A DNA stretch of 64,000 bases from Saccharibacillus alkalitolerans (GTDB lineage: Bacteria > Bacillota > Bacilli > Paenibacillales > Paenibacillaceae), in contig NZ_JAAFGS010000012.1 of NCBI RefSeq assembly GCF_011090185.1, positions 1-64,000 on the forward strand, given 5' to 3'. The position numbers were made by a program, and so were the translations under genes. Position 1 is the first letter of the stretch. The number at the start of each line of letters is the position of its first letter. Positions 53,824-63,900 of this stretch are shown one piece after another. Under the pieces are notes generated by a model. The model made no database searches, was not told the DNA's origin, and saw only the letters and a list, made by a program, of their open reading frames with translations.

Positions 53824-54026
53824 TATATGGTTAATTGTTGTATTGTTCGCCTTTCAACAAAAACCATCATAACCGATCGCGAGAGAATCGTCAACCTGAA
53901 CGCAGCAATAATATTCGCTTATTTTCGCAAATAAAACAAATACGCTCTTTTTTCTTTGTTATTTACCGCCTATTCACGAACATTAAAGAACAAAAAACGC
54001 TGAATATCGATTTTTGAACCTTGCTT

Positions 54027-55019
54027 TTATCGAACCGTATCCAGCAGAGAATCCTGCCATTTTCCGAGTTCATCCTCATTTTGTCCTTTGCGCAAAAACT
54101 CCACGACGAGAAACAACCGGTCGTCTCCGTGCATCGCCGTGTAGCGCAGTCCGCCGCCGATATGCTCCATCGAGTATTGTTCTCCCTGCAATTCCGGCAG
54201 ACCGAGATCCGCCAGCAGAGCGTCGCGCTGCGCATCGGTGAGATCCGGCTGCAGCACCGTCGTCAGATAGCGAACGACTTCGACTTCCGGCTTTGCTTGA
54301 GGTTGCCCTTCGATGAACGTCCCCAGACTGAAAGACAGTTCGCGCAGCTGATTGTCGTCGTAATTGGTCCAAGCCGTGTAGCTGTTGCCGAGTTTCCCGA
54401 ATCCCTGACGCGTTTCATTTAATCCCGGGAGACTGTTTTTCAGCTCCGCCGAGCTTTCGTACAAAGACAATCTCGGTTCCGCTTCTCCGGCGGCGCCCGC
54501 TTCCCAACGTTCCAAAAACTCGTCATACGTCAGCCCCATTACCGTATCGGCAACTCCCTGCGGCGGTTCATAAGCCGGATCGGTCGTCGGCAGGCGATGC
54601 CCGGCAGCCGGCAGATCGGGATCGTCGGAAGCGCCGGGCAGTGATTCGGACGGTATTTCGGGCGGTATTTCGGACGGTATTTCGGGCGGCACAGGCGGTA
54701 CGGCCGTTTGCTCCGGCCCGCCTTGCACCGGCACGGAAGAACCTGCCGGATCAAGCGCATTCCCGAGCCACAACGGACGCGCCAGAACAAGAACCAGTAC
54801 GATCAGCAGCACGCCGCCCGCCCCCAGCGCCGCTCCGGCAGCGAATCCGCGCTGTTTGCGCGCGATAGGTTCCGGCCGAGCGTCAGGCATCCTTTTCCAG
54901 GAACGGATCTCCGTCAAAATACCTGCGCGAATCTCTTCTTTGCGGCTTTCATCCAACTTCGGCATATCGATTAAGCCGCCGCCCGGCTTTTTCGCTGCTG
55001 TTCTTGTCTCCTTATTCAT
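54027..55019 (-). CDS. Putative anti-sigma factor, single-pass membrane protein
   Basis: 330 residues. A ~58-residue cytoplasmic part (PKLDESRKEEIRAGILTEIRSWKRMP) is followed by one membrane helix (AAGALGAGGVLLIVLVLVLA-like, near 60-80), a Pro/Glu/Ser repeat stretch (PPEIPSEIPPEIPSE) and an extracellular domain (YDEFLERWEAG..., ELSFSLGTFIEG). Its start overlaps the ECF sigma gene by eight bases, a usual arrangement for a sigma/anti-sigma pair. No zinc-binding anti-sigma motif is seen, so the role is inferred from context. Confidence 0.68.
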   Translation of the reverse strand: MNKETRTAAKKPGGGLIDMPKLDESRKEEIRAGILTEIRSWKRMPDARPEPIARKQRGFAAGAALGAGGVLLIVLVLVLARPLWLGNALDPAGSSVPVQGGPEQTAVPPVPPEIPSEIPPEIPSESLPGASDDPDLPAAGHRLPTTDPAYEPPQGVADTVMGLTYDEFLERWEAGAAGEAEPRLSLYESSAELKNSLPGLNETRQGFGKLGNSYTAWTNYDDNQLRELSFSLGTFIEGQPQAKPEVEVVRYLTTVLQPDLTDAQRDALLADLGLPELQGEQYSMEHIGGGLRYTAMHGDDRLFLVVEFLRKGQNEDELGKWQDSLLDTVR

Positions 55020-55650
55020 CGTCGATCCCCTTTCCGATCAGCCGCTCGTATTCGCTCCGTTTGCGCAGAAGGCGCAGTGCGCGATGCCGGATCGTTCTGA
55101 TTTTCGCTTCTTTGCAGTCCAGCAGCTCCGCCGTTTCTTTGACGCTCAGCTCTTTTTGGTACAGAAAAAAGATCACTTCCCGCTGAGCCGGCTTCAGCGC
55201 GTTCATCAGCTCCAGCACCTTCGTCCGCCGCTCTTCCTCCAGCAGCGCATGCTCCGGTTCGTCCGCCGGAGGCGCGGCCCGTTCCTTGCGTACAAATCGC
55301 TCCGCAAAAGCCGGACGCCTGCGCCTCATGACGTCGGCCGCCGCGTTGCGCGCGATGGAGATCAACCACGTCTTCGGCGAAGACCGATCCCCGAACGCAT
55401 GCAGATTACGGTACGCCTTGATGAACACTTCCTGCAGCACGTCCTCCGCTTCCCCCCGCCTTTCGCCCAGCATGAAAAACAAATATTGATAAACCTCGTC
55501 GTAATACAATTCGAACCATTCGGCGATTCGCCGCTCTCCGTCGGACCCGGGGTCACGGGCCGCTCCCGAGCGGTCCGTCCGCTCCCTCTCGCCTGCCGCT
55601 TCCGCCGCGTCCTTTTCCCGTTTTGCCGCCGTTATTCCGTCTGCCAACAT
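55012..55650 (-). CDS. ECF-type RNA polymerase sigma factor
   Basis: About 212 residues from the ATG at 55650 (GGAGGGGGAGG upstream). Sigma region 2 is seen in FELYYDEVYQYLFFMLGERRGEAEDVLQEVFIKAYRNL and RNAAADVMRRRR, region 4 in LKPAQREVIFFLYQKELSVKETAELLDCKEAKIRTIRHRALRLLRK. It directs RNA polymerase to stress-type promoters and is probably held by the downstream membrane protein. The target genes are unknown. Confidence 0.9.
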   Translation of the reverse strand: MLADGITAAKREKDAAEAAGERERTDRSGAARDPGSDGERRIAEWFELYYDEVYQYLFFMLGERRGEAEDVLQEVFIKAYRNLHAFGDRSSPKTWLISIARNAAADVMRRRRPAFAERFVRKERAAPPADEPEHALLEEERRTKVLELMNALKPAQREVIFFLYQKELSVKETAELLDCKEAKIRTIRHRALRLLRKRSEYERLIGKGIDDE

Positions 55651-55789
55651 GCCTCCCCCTCCGTTCTCTTTTTGTATTAGACGCTCCCTGCCCGGAAAGT
55701 ATGTCATTTTTATTTTGCCTCATCCGGCAGGAGCCCATGCATCGCCCATCGAATAGCTGTAACCGCAGCAAGAAAAGGAGGCCTTCGGC

Positions 55790-56314
55790 ATGCAGGTTCG
55801 TTTATCGACGTACGATCCGGACTGGGTCCGGCGTTTCGAGGAAGAAGCCGATTTTTTGCGAACCGTGTTCGGCGGCGAGATCGTTCGGTTCGAGCATTTC
55901 GGCAGCACGTCCGTTCCCGGCATGAAAGCCAAGCCCGTCATCGACATGATGATGCTCGTCCGGGACATCGGCAGCATCGACGCCTACAACGAAAAAATGA
56001 CCGCGCTCGGATACGAGGCGGCCGGCGATTGGGGCATCCCGGGTCGGCGGCTTTTCCGCAAAGGCGGAGCAGATCGGACTCATCACATTCATGTGTACGA
56101 AGACAACCATCCGCAGATCGCCCGCCATCTGGTACTTCGGGATTATCTGCGTATCCACCCGGACGAGGCCGAAGCTTACAGCGCGCTCAAGGAGCGGCTG
56201 GCGTCGGAGCACGCGGAGACGAGCGGCTACAGCCCGGCGAAAAAAGCTTTTGTCAGCGAGTTGGAAAAAAGGGCGTTGGCGTGGCAGTCGGAGTCCGGAC
56301 GAAGCGGCGAATAA
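55790..56314 (+). CDS. GrpB-family (UPF0157) protein
   Basis: 174 residues after AAAAGGAGG. The family pattern is plain: VRLSTYDPDWVRRFEEEA, RFEHFGSTSVPGMKAKPVIDMMMLV, RTHHIHVYEDNHPQIARHLVLRDYLRIHPDEAEAY. It has a nucleotidyltransferase-like fold (GS..D pattern, IDMMM). Biological role poorly known; family members have been linked to coenzyme A or toxin-like activities but I make no claim here. Confidence 0.9.
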   Translation: MQVRLSTYDPDWVRRFEEEADFLRTVFGGEIVRFEHFGSTSVPGMKAKPVIDMMMLVRDIGSIDAYNEKMTALGYEAAGDWGIPGRRLFRKGGADRTHHIHVYEDNHPQIARHLVLRDYLRIHPDEAEAYSALKERLASEHAETSGYSPAKKAFVSELEKRALAWQSESGRSGE

Positions 56315-56344
56315 GAAACGGCCGGCAGGAAGCATACATAAGCG

Positions 56345-56375
56345 AAAAGAGCCCGGACTTCTGTCCGGGCTCTTG
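56345..56375. terminator. Terminator between GrpB and helicase genes
   Basis: AAGAGCCCGGAC and GTCCGGGCTCTT pair perfectly around TTCT; it can serve the plus-strand gene and, more distantly, the minus-strand helicase. Confidence 0.85.
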
Positions 56376-56431
56376 CTGTCGTAGGTCGGCTAGCCGGCGG
56401 GGCTCTTCCTTTTTCCCAAAAACTCCCGAAC

Positions 56432-58627
56432 CTACAAATCCTGCATCCGCAGTCCCCGCCGCAGCCCGTCCAGATCCAGCCCGTCCGCCGCGAAGGCGGC
56501 GCGGATCAGGCTCGGCGGCGTGAACTCGTCGTACTTGCCGAGATAAGGCGCTTCGAATTCGTCGAGCAGCGACAGCGGATCTTCCATCCGCTCCGTCTCC
56601 GACAGAATCAGATGCTGCAGCTCGTCCGCGTCCGTGCGGCCGGCGACGACCATGTAATGCGGCTCCATCGGCACGATCGAACGCAGCGACAGCTGCTGCG
56701 ACAGATGGTTCTTCAGCAGCCGCTCCAGCGTCCGGAATTCCCGGCTGCCGACCCACGGCATGATGAACATCGAATCGCCGCCCGCCGGCAGCACGAGCCG
56801 TTCGGTCAAGCCCGTCTCGCGGGACAGGCGGCGGGCGCGTTCCAGCCGAGCGGCGGCGTTCGGCGCGAGATACGGATACAGCGTGTTTTCCCGCAGAATG
56901 TCGCGCATCTTGCGCAGAATCCGCGTGTGCATGTCGCCGCCCGCGCCGAGCCAGAGCGTATCCACTTTGCCTTTGGCGTGCTTGACGTAGACGGCTTTAT
57001 GCCGGTTGTCCACCTCGTCGACTTTCCACAGACGGCCCGCAAGCGAGAAGCAGTAGCCCGCCGGCGGCACGGTCGTGATGGAGCCGATCTCCTCCGAGCC
57101 GTCGTAGACGGAATGCTCCTCTTCGTCCTTGAACACGGCGTAGAAGCGGTAATGGCCGGATACCCGTTCGCCCATCAGGCCGACGATCAGGCTGCCGTCC
57201 TCCGTCTGCTCGATATGGTCGGTCGCAAGCAGATACTCCAGCAGTTCGCGGTACTGATCGGTCGTGAAGTTGGCAAAAGGAGGCAGCGTCAGCACCGCGC
57301 GCGCCAGTTCGCCCGCTTCGGCTTCGCCGAAGCTGCGCAGCACGCTCATCGTCTGATGGTACAGCAGGCCGAGCGGCAGCTGCCGGACGACCTGCGGCTC
57401 GATCCACTTCTCCTTGACGTACAGCTCGCAGACGGCGATCGCCCGCAGCAGCGTCCACGGCATGCGCGCCGGAAGCTGCGCTTCCTCGTCGTCCTCTTCC
57501 GCGCAGACGAACATCATCTCCGCCACCGAGCCTTCGCGGCGACCGGAACGGCCCAGCCGCTGCACGAAGCTGGCGCAGGAGTAAGGCGCGCCGAGCTGCA
57601 TGACCCGCTCCAGGCTGCCCAGGTCGATGCCCAGTTCCAGCGTCAGCGTCGCCGCCGCCACGGCCGGGCCGTATCCTTCGCGCAGCGCAGCCTCGGCTTC
57701 CTCGCGCAGCATGGAGGAAATGCTGCCGTGATGCACGTGGAACACGTCCGGCTGCTCCCGCAGCGCCGCGATCCGCCGCATCTCCAAAATGGTCGTTTCG
57801 GCGGTCGTGCGGCTGTTGGTGAAGATCAGCGCTTTTTTGAGGTGCGTATGGTCGTACACGAAGTTGTTGTACGCCTTCTTCGCGTTTTCCAGCGCTTCCG
57901 ACTGCCGCTCGTCGCGGGCGTCCGGCATGGCGAAATTCTCGATCGACAGCCGCAGCTTGCGGCCGCCCGGCGGCGAGACCAGCTCGACCGGCACATGGGT
58001 GCCGCCGGCGAGCCAGCGCTTCACGGAATCGTAATCGCCGAGCGTCGCGGACAAGCCGATCCGCCGCGGCGAGCATCCCGCCATGCGCGACAGCCGCTCC
58101 AACTGGCTGAGCACCTGCGAGCCGCGGTCCGCGCCCATGAAGGCGTGCACCTCGTCGATCACGATAAAGCGCAGATCGCCGAACAGCGCCGGAATGGCGT
58201 TCGGGCGGTTCATGAGCAGCCCTTCCAGCGACTCCGGCGTGATCTGGAGCACGCCCGACGGATTGCGCATGACTTTGGTCTTCTCCGACTGCGGCACGTC
58301 GCCGTGCCAGTGCCAGACCGGAATATGCGCATCGCGCATCAGTCCTTCGAGCCGCTGAAACTGATCGTTGATCAGCGCTTTGAGCGGCCCGATGTACAGG
58401 ATGCCGACCGATCGCGAAGGCTCCTGGTCCAGCAGCGTCAGCGCGGGAAAAAAGGCGGCTTCCGTCTTGCCCGAAGCCGTCCCCGAGGCGATCAGCATGT
58501 GATGGTTGGTATCCAAGACGACGCGGCTCGCTTCCACCTGCACTTCGCGCAGTTCTTCCCAGCCGCTGCGGTAAATATATTCCTGGATGAACGGAGCCAG
58601 CCGGTAAAAAGGATGCTCCGCGCTCAC
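56432..58627 (-). CDS. Lhr/BrxHI-like superfamily 2 helicase
   Basis: 731 residues. DEAD/DEAH-type motifs are complete: Q-like FIQEYIYRSGWEELREVQVEA, motif I ASGTASGKTEAAF, Ia YIGPLKALINDQ, II VIDEVHAFMG, III LSATLGD, IV ALIFTNSRTTAE, V ATLTLELGIDLG and VI FVQRLGRSGRREG. The C-terminal ~330 residues carry further domains of the Lhr-like group. This architecture matches the BrxHI helicases of BREX type 2. It begins inside the last codons of the ATPase gene (ATGA overlap), so the two are tightly coupled. ATP-driven DNA/RNA unwinding is inferred; target unknown. Confidence 0.88.
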   Translation of the reverse strand: MSAEHPFYRLAPFIQEYIYRSGWEELREVQVEASRVVLDTNHHMLIASGTASGKTEAAFFPALTLLDQEPSRSVGILYIGPLKALINDQFQRLEGLMRDAHIPVWHWHGDVPQSEKTKVMRNPSGVLQITPESLEGLLMNRPNAIPALFGDLRFIVIDEVHAFMGADRGSQVLSQLERLSRMAGCSPRRIGLSATLGDYDSVKRWLAGGTHVPVELVSPPGGRKLRLSIENFAMPDARDERQSEALENAKKAYNNFVYDHTHLKKALIFTNSRTTAETTILEMRRIAALREQPDVFHVHHGSISSMLREEAEAALREGYGPAVAAATLTLELGIDLGSLERVMQLGAPYSCASFVQRLGRSGRREGSVAEMMFVCAEEDDEEAQLPARMPWTLLRAIAVCELYVKEKWIEPQVVRQLPLGLLYHQTMSVLRSFGEAEAGELARAVLTLPPFANFTTDQYRELLEYLLATDHIEQTEDGSLIVGLMGERVSGHYRFYAVFKDEEEHSVYDGSEEIGSITTVPPAGYCFSLAGRLWKVDEVDNRHKAVYVKHAKGKVDTLWLGAGGDMHTRILRKMRDILRENTLYPYLAPNAAARLERARRLSRETGLTERLVLPAGGDSMFIMPWVGSREFRTLERLLKNHLSQQLSLRSIVPMEPHYMVVAGRTDADELQHLILSETERMEDPLSLLDEFEAPYLGKYDEFTPPSLIRAAFAADGLDLDGLRRGLRMQDL

Positions 58628-60648
58628 AGGTCAAGCTCCGCGAGAATATCGTCCGGCCCTTCGTCGTCCGGCCGAGTCGGCCTAGGCGGCAGAGACGAAT
58701 CGTCCGAGGCATAACGCTCTCTGCCGTCCCCGTCCCGTTCGGACAGGGAGACCGCGCCCGAACGAACCTCTCCGCTTCTCAGCGTCTCGACATTCTCGCC
58801 GCTTTGAAAGCCGCTCCCGCGCGGACGCAGCGGTCCGCCCTGCCCAGAAGCCGCGTCCGCCTCCTTCGCGGACGCGTTCAAGCGCGGACGCTCCCGTTCC
58901 GGCGCGTCCCCGGGAACCTCGCCGGCGCCGTAGCCGCCGGCGAACAGATCGCCCCGCCCCGAATAATCCGGGCGGGAAGTTCCGGTTCCGCTCCGGGAAG
59001 CGGAACCCGCAGCCGCGGCGGACAGCTCCTCGCCGCTTTCGCCGAAGCCGCTTCCGCGCGGCTTCGGAGGAGCGGACGGCGCGGCGGCCGGCTGCGGACG
59101 GCCGGCGGCAGCGCCGCCGCCGGTTTCCGGCGAGGCCGCGCCGGCGCCGTAGCCGCCGTAACCCCGGCCGGCGCCGTAGCTCTGCGCGCCTTCGTCCCGG
59201 ACCCCGGACATGTCGGCTTCGCCGTAGCCGCCCGATTCGCCGGCTTCGCCGTAGCCGCCCGGTGCGCCGTCTGCCGGATTTCCGGCGCCGACGCGCGCTG
59301 CCGTCCCTGCGCCCGAGGCAGAACCTTCGCCTGCGGCAGACCCTCCGCCCAGGTTGTCGAACAAGCCTCCGCTCTGCTGCAGCCGGTTCATCGCTTCCGG
59401 CAGCAGCTGATCGAAGCCGCGCTCCGAATACTGATGCATCGTATTGAGCAGATCCATGAAGTCGCGCACGACTTCGCGGGTCGTCAGCAGCGCGTCGGCG
59501 CCCATCCGGCCCAGCTCGGACTCCATGAAGCGCATCAGCTGCCGCTGATCGAGCGCCGCGGCGTAGCCGTAATGCGACGCGTGCAGGTCGCGGAGCTTCT
59601 CCAGCAGCACGAGAATCTCCGCGTGCGACAGCATCTCCAGCCGCAGGATCGGGCCGGCGTAATGCAGCATGCCCGCCCCTTCGCCGAAGCGTCCCGCCAC
59701 GAGGCGGGATCTCAGCGCGTCGTAGCTGAACAGCCCGCGCCGCTGGTCTTCCACGAACTGCGGCGTGCCGCCGAGGAAGATGCCCAGATGCTGGGCTTTG
59801 CCCTGCATCGTGTCGTTGAAGATCGTCAGCAGCTTCTCGTAGTTGCTCTGCCGCGAGACCGTATTCGTAATTTTATAAAGGTTGACGCCTTCGTCGATAA
59901 ACAGCAGCAGCCCTTTGTATCCGATGCGGGCCGTGAACTCCGCCCACAGCTTCATGTAGTCGTACCAGTTGTCGTCGTCGATGATGACCCCGACGCCGAG
60001 CGCTTTGCGCGCTTCCGTCTTGGTCGGGAACTCGCCGCGCAGCCAGCGCAGGGCGTTCTGCTTCAGCTCGTCGTCGGACATCTTGTAGCCGTTCCAATAA
60101 GCGGACAAGACGCGCGCGAAGTCGAAGCCGTGCACCATATGCTCCATATTCCCCGTCACTTCGAAAATGCGGCGCTCCACCTCGACCTGCAGCTTCTCGT
60201 CGTCCGGCCGCAGGCCGAGCTCCGCCATCGCCTGCTGCTGGAGCGAGGCGAACCATTTTTGCAGCACCGCTTCCAGCGCGCCGCCGTCCGGGCGGGTCCG
60301 CGTGGACAGATGGGTCATCAGCTCGCGATACGTCGCGAGTCCCTGCCCTTTCGTGCCGACGAGGCGCCGCTCCGGCGACAGATCGGCGTCGGCCACGACG
60401 AAGTCCCGGTCCATCGCGTAGTTGCGCAGAATCTGGATCAAGAAACTTTTCCCGCTGCCGTACCGGCCCGTAATCAATTTGAACGCCGCTCCGCCTTCGG
60501 CCACATTGCCCAACTCGCGCAGCACCGATTCGATCTCGAGCTTGCGCCCGACCGCTATATATTCAAGTCCGATCCGCGGCACTACGCCGGCGCTCAACGA
60601 ATTTACGAGCGCCGACGAGATCCGCTTGGGGATCTTCGTTTGATTCAC
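58624..60648 (-). CDS. BrxC/BrxD-type (DUF2791) P-loop ATPase
   Basis: 674 residues, GTG start with GGAGGTGA eight bases before. Residues 1-430: VGRKLEIESVLREL, Walker A TGRYGSGKSF (~58-67), the family's GLATYRELM, NALRWLRGEF, Walker B GLLLFIDEGVNLY and LGIFLGGTPQFVEDQRRGL, all typical of PF10923 (BrxC/BrxD). Residues ~435-674 form a Gly/Ala/Pro-rich disordered tail with repeats (GGYGEA, PRGSGF..SGE). It has its own promoter at about 60854 after a terminator. It is the central gene of the TerB-ATPase-helicase module. Confidence 0.9.
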   Translation of the reverse strand: MNQTKIPKRISSALVNSLSAGVVPRIGLEYIAVGRKLEIESVLRELGNVAEGGAAFKLITGRYGSGKSFLIQILRNYAMDRDFVVADADLSPERRLVGTKGQGLATYRELMTHLSTRTRPDGGALEAVLQKWFASLQQQAMAELGLRPDDEKLQVEVERRIFEVTGNMEHMVHGFDFARVLSAYWNGYKMSDDELKQNALRWLRGEFPTKTEARKALGVGVIIDDDNWYDYMKLWAEFTARIGYKGLLLFIDEGVNLYKITNTVSRQSNYEKLLTIFNDTMQGKAQHLGIFLGGTPQFVEDQRRGLFSYDALRSRLVAGRFGEGAGMLHYAGPILRLEMLSHAEILVLLEKLRDLHASHYGYAAALDQRQLMRFMESELGRMGADALLTTREVVRDFMDLLNTMHQYSERGFDQLLPEAMNRLQQSGGLFDNLGGGSAAGEGSASGAGTAARVGAGNPADGAPGGYGEAGESGGYGEADMSGVRDEGAQSYGAGRGYGGYGAGAASPETGGGAAAGRPQPAAAPSAPPKPRGSGFGESGEELSAAAAGSASRSGTGTSRPDYSGRGDLFAGGYGAGEVPGDAPERERPRLNASAKEADAASGQGGPLRPRGSGFQSGENVETLRSGEVRSGAVSLSERDGDGRERYASDDSSLPPRPTRPDDEGPDDILAELDL

Positions 60649-60848
60649 GTTCAGTCACCTCCGAATGTTGCCGTGCAAACCCGTTTGCTTCCGGTTTTCC
60701 TTCTAAGCTGTCTTCCCTCGAAGTGTTCGTACAGTATCGCTTCACCAAAATATCGAACGCCGCGCGGCATGCCCGGCCGGGCAGGTCCACGGAAAACGGC
60801 GCCAAGACAAAAGGCAGGACCGCCGCCGAAGCGGACCGTCCCGCCCAC

Positions 60849-60854
60849 ACTATA
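60849..60854 (-). promoter_or_regulatory. Extended -10 promoter before the ATPase gene
   Basis: TGGTATAGT on the minus strand (extended TGn plus TATAGT at 60854-60849), about 200 bases before the GTG at 60648. A good -35 box is lacking, as is common with extended -10 promoters. Confidence 0.55.
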
Positions 60855-60881
60855 CCACAGACGGTCCTCTTGTTCCGTTCG

Positions 60882-60909
60882 AAAAAAAAGATCTTTCCGA
60901 AGATTTTTC
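60882..60909 (-). terminator. Terminator after the TerB-domain gene
   Basis: AAAAATCTT and AAGATCTTTTT pair around CGGA on the minus strand, followed by T's. It separates the TerB-domain gene from the ATPase/helicase pair. Confidence 0.65.
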
Positions 60910-60968
60910 GGCGCGGCGCACTCGGACTCGGACATCGCCGCATGCCGGGCGACCGGCTTCCCCGCCTG

Positions 60969-63900
60969 CTATCGGCCGCGCAGTCCTTCCAGATTCGGCA
61001 CGTATTCCTCCAGCACTTCCCCGCCGTCGATCAGCAGATCGCCGATCGTCTCCATCGCCGCTTCGTTGATGCGGTCGATCATCGTCTCCGGCAGTTCGCC
61101 GGACGCGCCGGCGATGCCCATGCGCTCGGCATCGCCGGAGCCGAGCAGCACGGCGCGCACCATGTCCCGTTCGGCGGGACCGAGCAGCGCCGCGAACGCC
61201 TGCCAGTCCCCGTCGAGCGCGGAAACGTCCCAGCCGCCGGCGTCAGGCAGAGACGACGGTACTCCGGCGTCCGGCGGAGACGACGGCGCTCCGGCAACCC
61301 GGAGCCCGTCATCGGGAGCGCCGGAAGTTCCGGCTTCGCCGAATGCCGCGCCGTTCGTCCCTTCTGCGCTTCCGTCAGGGAACGGCGAAGACTCGTCGTC
61401 CGCTCCCCGCAGCTCTTTCGAGCCCGGAGATCCGGCTGCTGCGGCGCGTTCGCCCGCGCCGTCGTCCGCCCGTTCTTTCGAGCGAAGTGCCTTCGGCATT
61501 TCCGCCGGCTTGGCCGGCGCTTCTTCCGGATCGAACGACAGCGCTCCCGGAACCGGCTCCGCCGGCCACATTCCGCCGCCGTCTTCCGGCAGCTCCAGCA
61601 TTTCGAAGCCGTCGTATTCGGCGGCTTCCCGGGCGTCTTCCGCCGCTCCGCCCGCCGTCTCCGAAGCATAAGCGGCTTCGTCATCCCTGCCGGAAGAAGT
61701 CCCGTTCGCCGTTTCGCCGGCCGAGGCCTCTTCCTCGGCGGAACGACGTTCCGGCCGCGAAGACGGGCCGGCTGCGTTCGCACCCTCGCCCGAAGAAGCG
61801 GCGGCCGGCTTTTCCCCTGAGCCGTCCGCCGGGCTTCCGTCCTTCGCGCGCTCGCCCGTCATCAGCTCGCCCGTCAGCATGCGCAGCACTTCATCCGAAT
61901 CGCGCCGCAGCTTCTCCAGCTCCTCCGGATCGAGCCGGACTTCGGGCCGCTTCGGCGGTTCGGGCGCGGTCCGCTGTTCCGGCGGCAGAAACTCGCGTTC
62001 CGCCGCTTCGGCGATCACTCCCGCGATCTCCGGGTCCAGCTTGATGCCGCGCAGCCTGCCGCCGAACTTGAACCGGGCGCGCAGCTCGTTCTCCGTCTGG
62101 CGCACCAGCTGCGTCATAAAGTCGCGCAGCTGCGCATGCAGTCCGAGCTTGGGCGCGCGGACCAGATACGTCCGGCCGTACAATTCGGGATCGTACACCG
62201 CGCTGCGGAACAGATAGCGTTCCGTAATGCGGATATCGGCTTCGCGGAACAATCCCGTCAGCCGAATGCCGCGCGTGCGGACCAGATGCTCGTCGACCGC
62301 GCGCACGATGTGCGGAAGCACGCGCGGCATCGTCTTTTTCCCCGCTTCTTTATAAAAACGGCTTTCCGTCATGTCGTAATCCGACAGCCGCGCGATCAAT
62401 TCCCAGGTCAGGCCGGCGGGCGTCTCCCCGAAGCGGCGCGCCAGCTCGAGATCCAGCAGTTCGCCCTTGAGCTGGCCGGACGTCTGCTCCAGCGCGGGCG
62501 ATTCCGGCAGATCGAGCGCGTGCACCAGCGCGAATTCGCGCACCCAATCGGCCATGTAGCCGTCGAGGCGGCGGAAACGGGCCCGGTAGCTTTCCCAGAC
62601 GCGGATCATGGCTTCCATGCCGTCCTGCGGCTGCTCCCAGCCTATGCCGTTGATCAATTCATAGATGTAAATGAACAAATACGACAGATCCGTCTCGACC
62701 TTTTCGCCGCGGCGGAACTCGCTTCTCCAGTAGAAGTACCACTGTTCCTGTTCCGGCTTCATGGCCGCATAGGTCGGCCAGTAACTCGAAAACGGCACAA
62801 ACGGAACTTCCGACTCTGTCCGGTCCGCGTTTTCCCTCGCCCGGCGCACGAATTCGCGCTCGGCGGACTGCTGCTGCACCGGCCGCACCGGCCGCGCTTC
62901 CGCTCCGCCGCGAGCCGGAGGCCGGCGGCCCGCAAGCGGCAGCGAAGGCGAGCGCTCCGGCTCCGGACGCGACGTCCGCGTATCGCGGGGATCGGGCTCT
63001 TGGCCGCTTCCCGCGATTCCGCCTGCTTGGCGCGGAGGAATCGCCAGACCTTTGCGGGTCGGCGCTTCCGGCAGCACCCGGGGCTCGTCGACAAACATTT
63101 CGGCCATGCCTCCGGCTTCCTTGCGCCAGGACGGAAGCTTGAAATCCGGCACGCCGCGAAGCGGCGGACGGGCGCCAAGCGTCGGCGTCCCCTTGTCCGG
63201 ATCGAACAGCAGGAAGCCGCGCGTCAGCGAATCGTACAGCTTCAGCAGCCGAATCTGCACGGCTCGAACCCGCGCATCGTTCATATGCCCTTCGTCGGAA
63301 TAAACCGAGATTCGCACTCTCGCTTCGGCGGAGTCGAGCCGCGCGAACGGACGGGTCTCGTCCGAGCGGACGAAGGTGTCCGGCTCCAGCAGCAGCAGAA
63401 TATCCGCGCGCAGCTTCTCCTCGAAATCGGCGCGCTGCAGCAGCGAGGACGGCACCAGAATCAAGCCTCCGCCGCCCAACGGGCCGACAGCCTTCGCGGC
63501 CGCGCCGCTCTCCGCCGAATCGGCGCCGCCCGAAGCGTCGGCCCAAGCCCCGCCGGCATCCGGACGCGCCCCCCGGGGAGGCAGCGGAATGCTTCTTCCG
63601 CCGTCCGATCCGGACGATTCTTCGCCCTCGTCCGCCCAGCGCTGCAGGCGCGCGATCGCATCCCCGGCGCTTTCCGAGCCGAGGCTCCCCCCGGCCGCGG
63701 AATGCCTGCCGCCTCCGGCAGATTCGGCGGCTTCCGCTTCGCTGCCGCCCAGGGGTTCGCGGGCATCCGTACGGACGGAACCGGAATCCGGTCCTCCGAA
63801 AGACGATGCTTCTTCCGCGCCCGGCATCACCGCTCCGGCCCTGCCGGCCGCTTCGGCCAATTCCGCCAGCAGCTCGCGCCGTCCCGCGGCGACCAGCCGG

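Noticed and set aside
53835-54017. 60-codon plus-strand frame in the AT-rich stretch between the riboswitch and the anti-sigma gene
   Set aside because: No ribosome binding site, low-information AT-rich sequence, and no similarity recognised.
56612-58714. A 700-codon open frame on the plus strand opposite the helicase gene
   Set aside because: It is rich in Arg/His/Gln/Ala as expected for the antisense of a GC-rich gene, shows no domain, and the minus strand carries complete helicase motifs.
58804-61671. A 955-codon open frame on the plus strand across the ATPase gene and the end of the TerB-domain gene
   Set aside because: Composition is typical of antisense GC-rich DNA and it crosses a terminator and promoter of the opposite strand; both minus-strand genes have recognisable domains.
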